The notes under the pieces were generated by a model that was not told where the DNA came from, searched no databases, and saw only the letters and a program-made list of their open reading frames with translations. Below are positions 6,986-7,122 of a stretch of DNA of 7,122 nt, one piece after another; position 1 is the first letter of the stretch; each line of letters begins with the position of its first letter. A program made the position numbers and the translations under genes. This stretch comes from Opitutia bacterium (lineage in GTDB: Bacteria > Verrucomicrobiota > Verrucomicrobiia > Opitutales > Coraliomargaritaceae), in assembly GCA_018663485.1 (NCBI GenBank), contig JABJQI010000237.1, forward strand, positions 1 to 7,122, written 5' to 3'.

Positions 6986-7014
6986 AAAAAAAGCCCCCGG
7001 CGTGAACCGGGGGC
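6986..7014 (-). terminator. Rho-independent terminator of the minus-strand gene at the right edge
   Basis: On the minus strand GCCCCCGG and CCGGGGGC form a perfect 8-bp stem around TTCACG and run into TTTTTTT (complement of 6986-6992). It starts 11 nt after the TAA of the minus-strand gene at the right edge. This is a textbook intrinsic terminator and supports that frame as a real gene. Confidence 0.92.
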
Positions 7015-7025
7015 CAGGGCCTGTT

Positions 7026-7122
7026 TTACTCGTCGCTAGGGAAGAGCTCCCAGCACTTGTAGCCCGCGTTGTGGAGCTTGTTGAATCGCTCCTCTTCACA
7101 GAGTTCCTGGAAGAAGAAGTCC
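7026..7122 (-). CDS. C-terminal 31 residues of an unidentified protein, cut by window edge
   Basis: The minus strand is open from the window edge to TAA at 7028-7026. The visible end is acidic and aromatic, with DFFFQELCEEERF followed by NKLHNAGYKCWELFPSDE. I do not recognise the family from this fragment. The strong terminator immediately downstream and the absence of a credible competing frame make it likely to be a genuine 3' end. The two Cys residues are too far apart and too few to call a metal site. Confidence 0.65.
   Translation of the reverse strand, partial: DFFFQELCEEERFNKLHNAGYKCWELFPSDE

Noticed and set aside
6875..7039. 54-codon plus-strand frame with AGGGAG 8 nt before its ATG
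   Set aside because: The ribosome-site match is good, but the frame reads through the minus-strand terminator and the 3' end of the minus-strand gene. Its C-terminal half (KKSPRREPGA) is the typical translation of a terminator stem.

Overview
The window looks like an ordinary chromosomal housekeeping segment of a Gram-negative-type bacterium. The gene content (PIN-PhoH protein, RNase III, Mfd, an exported parvulin-type foldase, tRNA-Cys) and the feel of the Mfd and RNase III sequences suggest Verrucomicrobiota, perhaps an Opitutales or Coraliomargarita-like lineage. That placement is from memory of protein style, not from a search. Coding regions are moderately GC-rich. Clear Shine-Dalgarno sequences are almost absent before the gene starts.

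Left side: the 5' two thirds of a PIN-PhoH (YlaK/PhoH2-like) gene runs on the minus strand and leaves the window at base 1. An 89-bp intergenic gap separates it from a divergent plus-strand group: rnc (RNase III), mfd (transcription-repair coupling factor) and a secreted SurA/PpiC-like peptidyl-prolyl isomerase. rnc and mfd overlap by one base (TAATG), so they are probably translationally coupled. The isomerase follows mfd closely enough to be co-transcribed. Together the group covers dsRNA processing, rescue of stalled RNA polymerase with recruitment of repair, and envelope protein folding. A functional link between the three is not shown by the sequence.

Right side: a minus-strand tRNA-Cys(GCA) with an encoded CCA and its own Rho-independent terminator converges on the isomerase gene. 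Next comes a small plus-strand ORF of unknown function (91 codons, or 65 from an internal Met). A gene-free stretch of about 330 bp follows, holding several inverted repeats, including a 40-nt imperfect palindrome and a further copy of its inner arm that could form competing hairpins. A strong minus-strand terminator and the last 31 codons of an unidentified minus-strand gene end the window.

I found no mobile element, CRISPR array or defence system. The points most worth a second look are the rnc-mfd coupling, the apparent loss of both parvulin histidines in the isomerase, the small basic ORF, and the repeat-rich intergenic segment.
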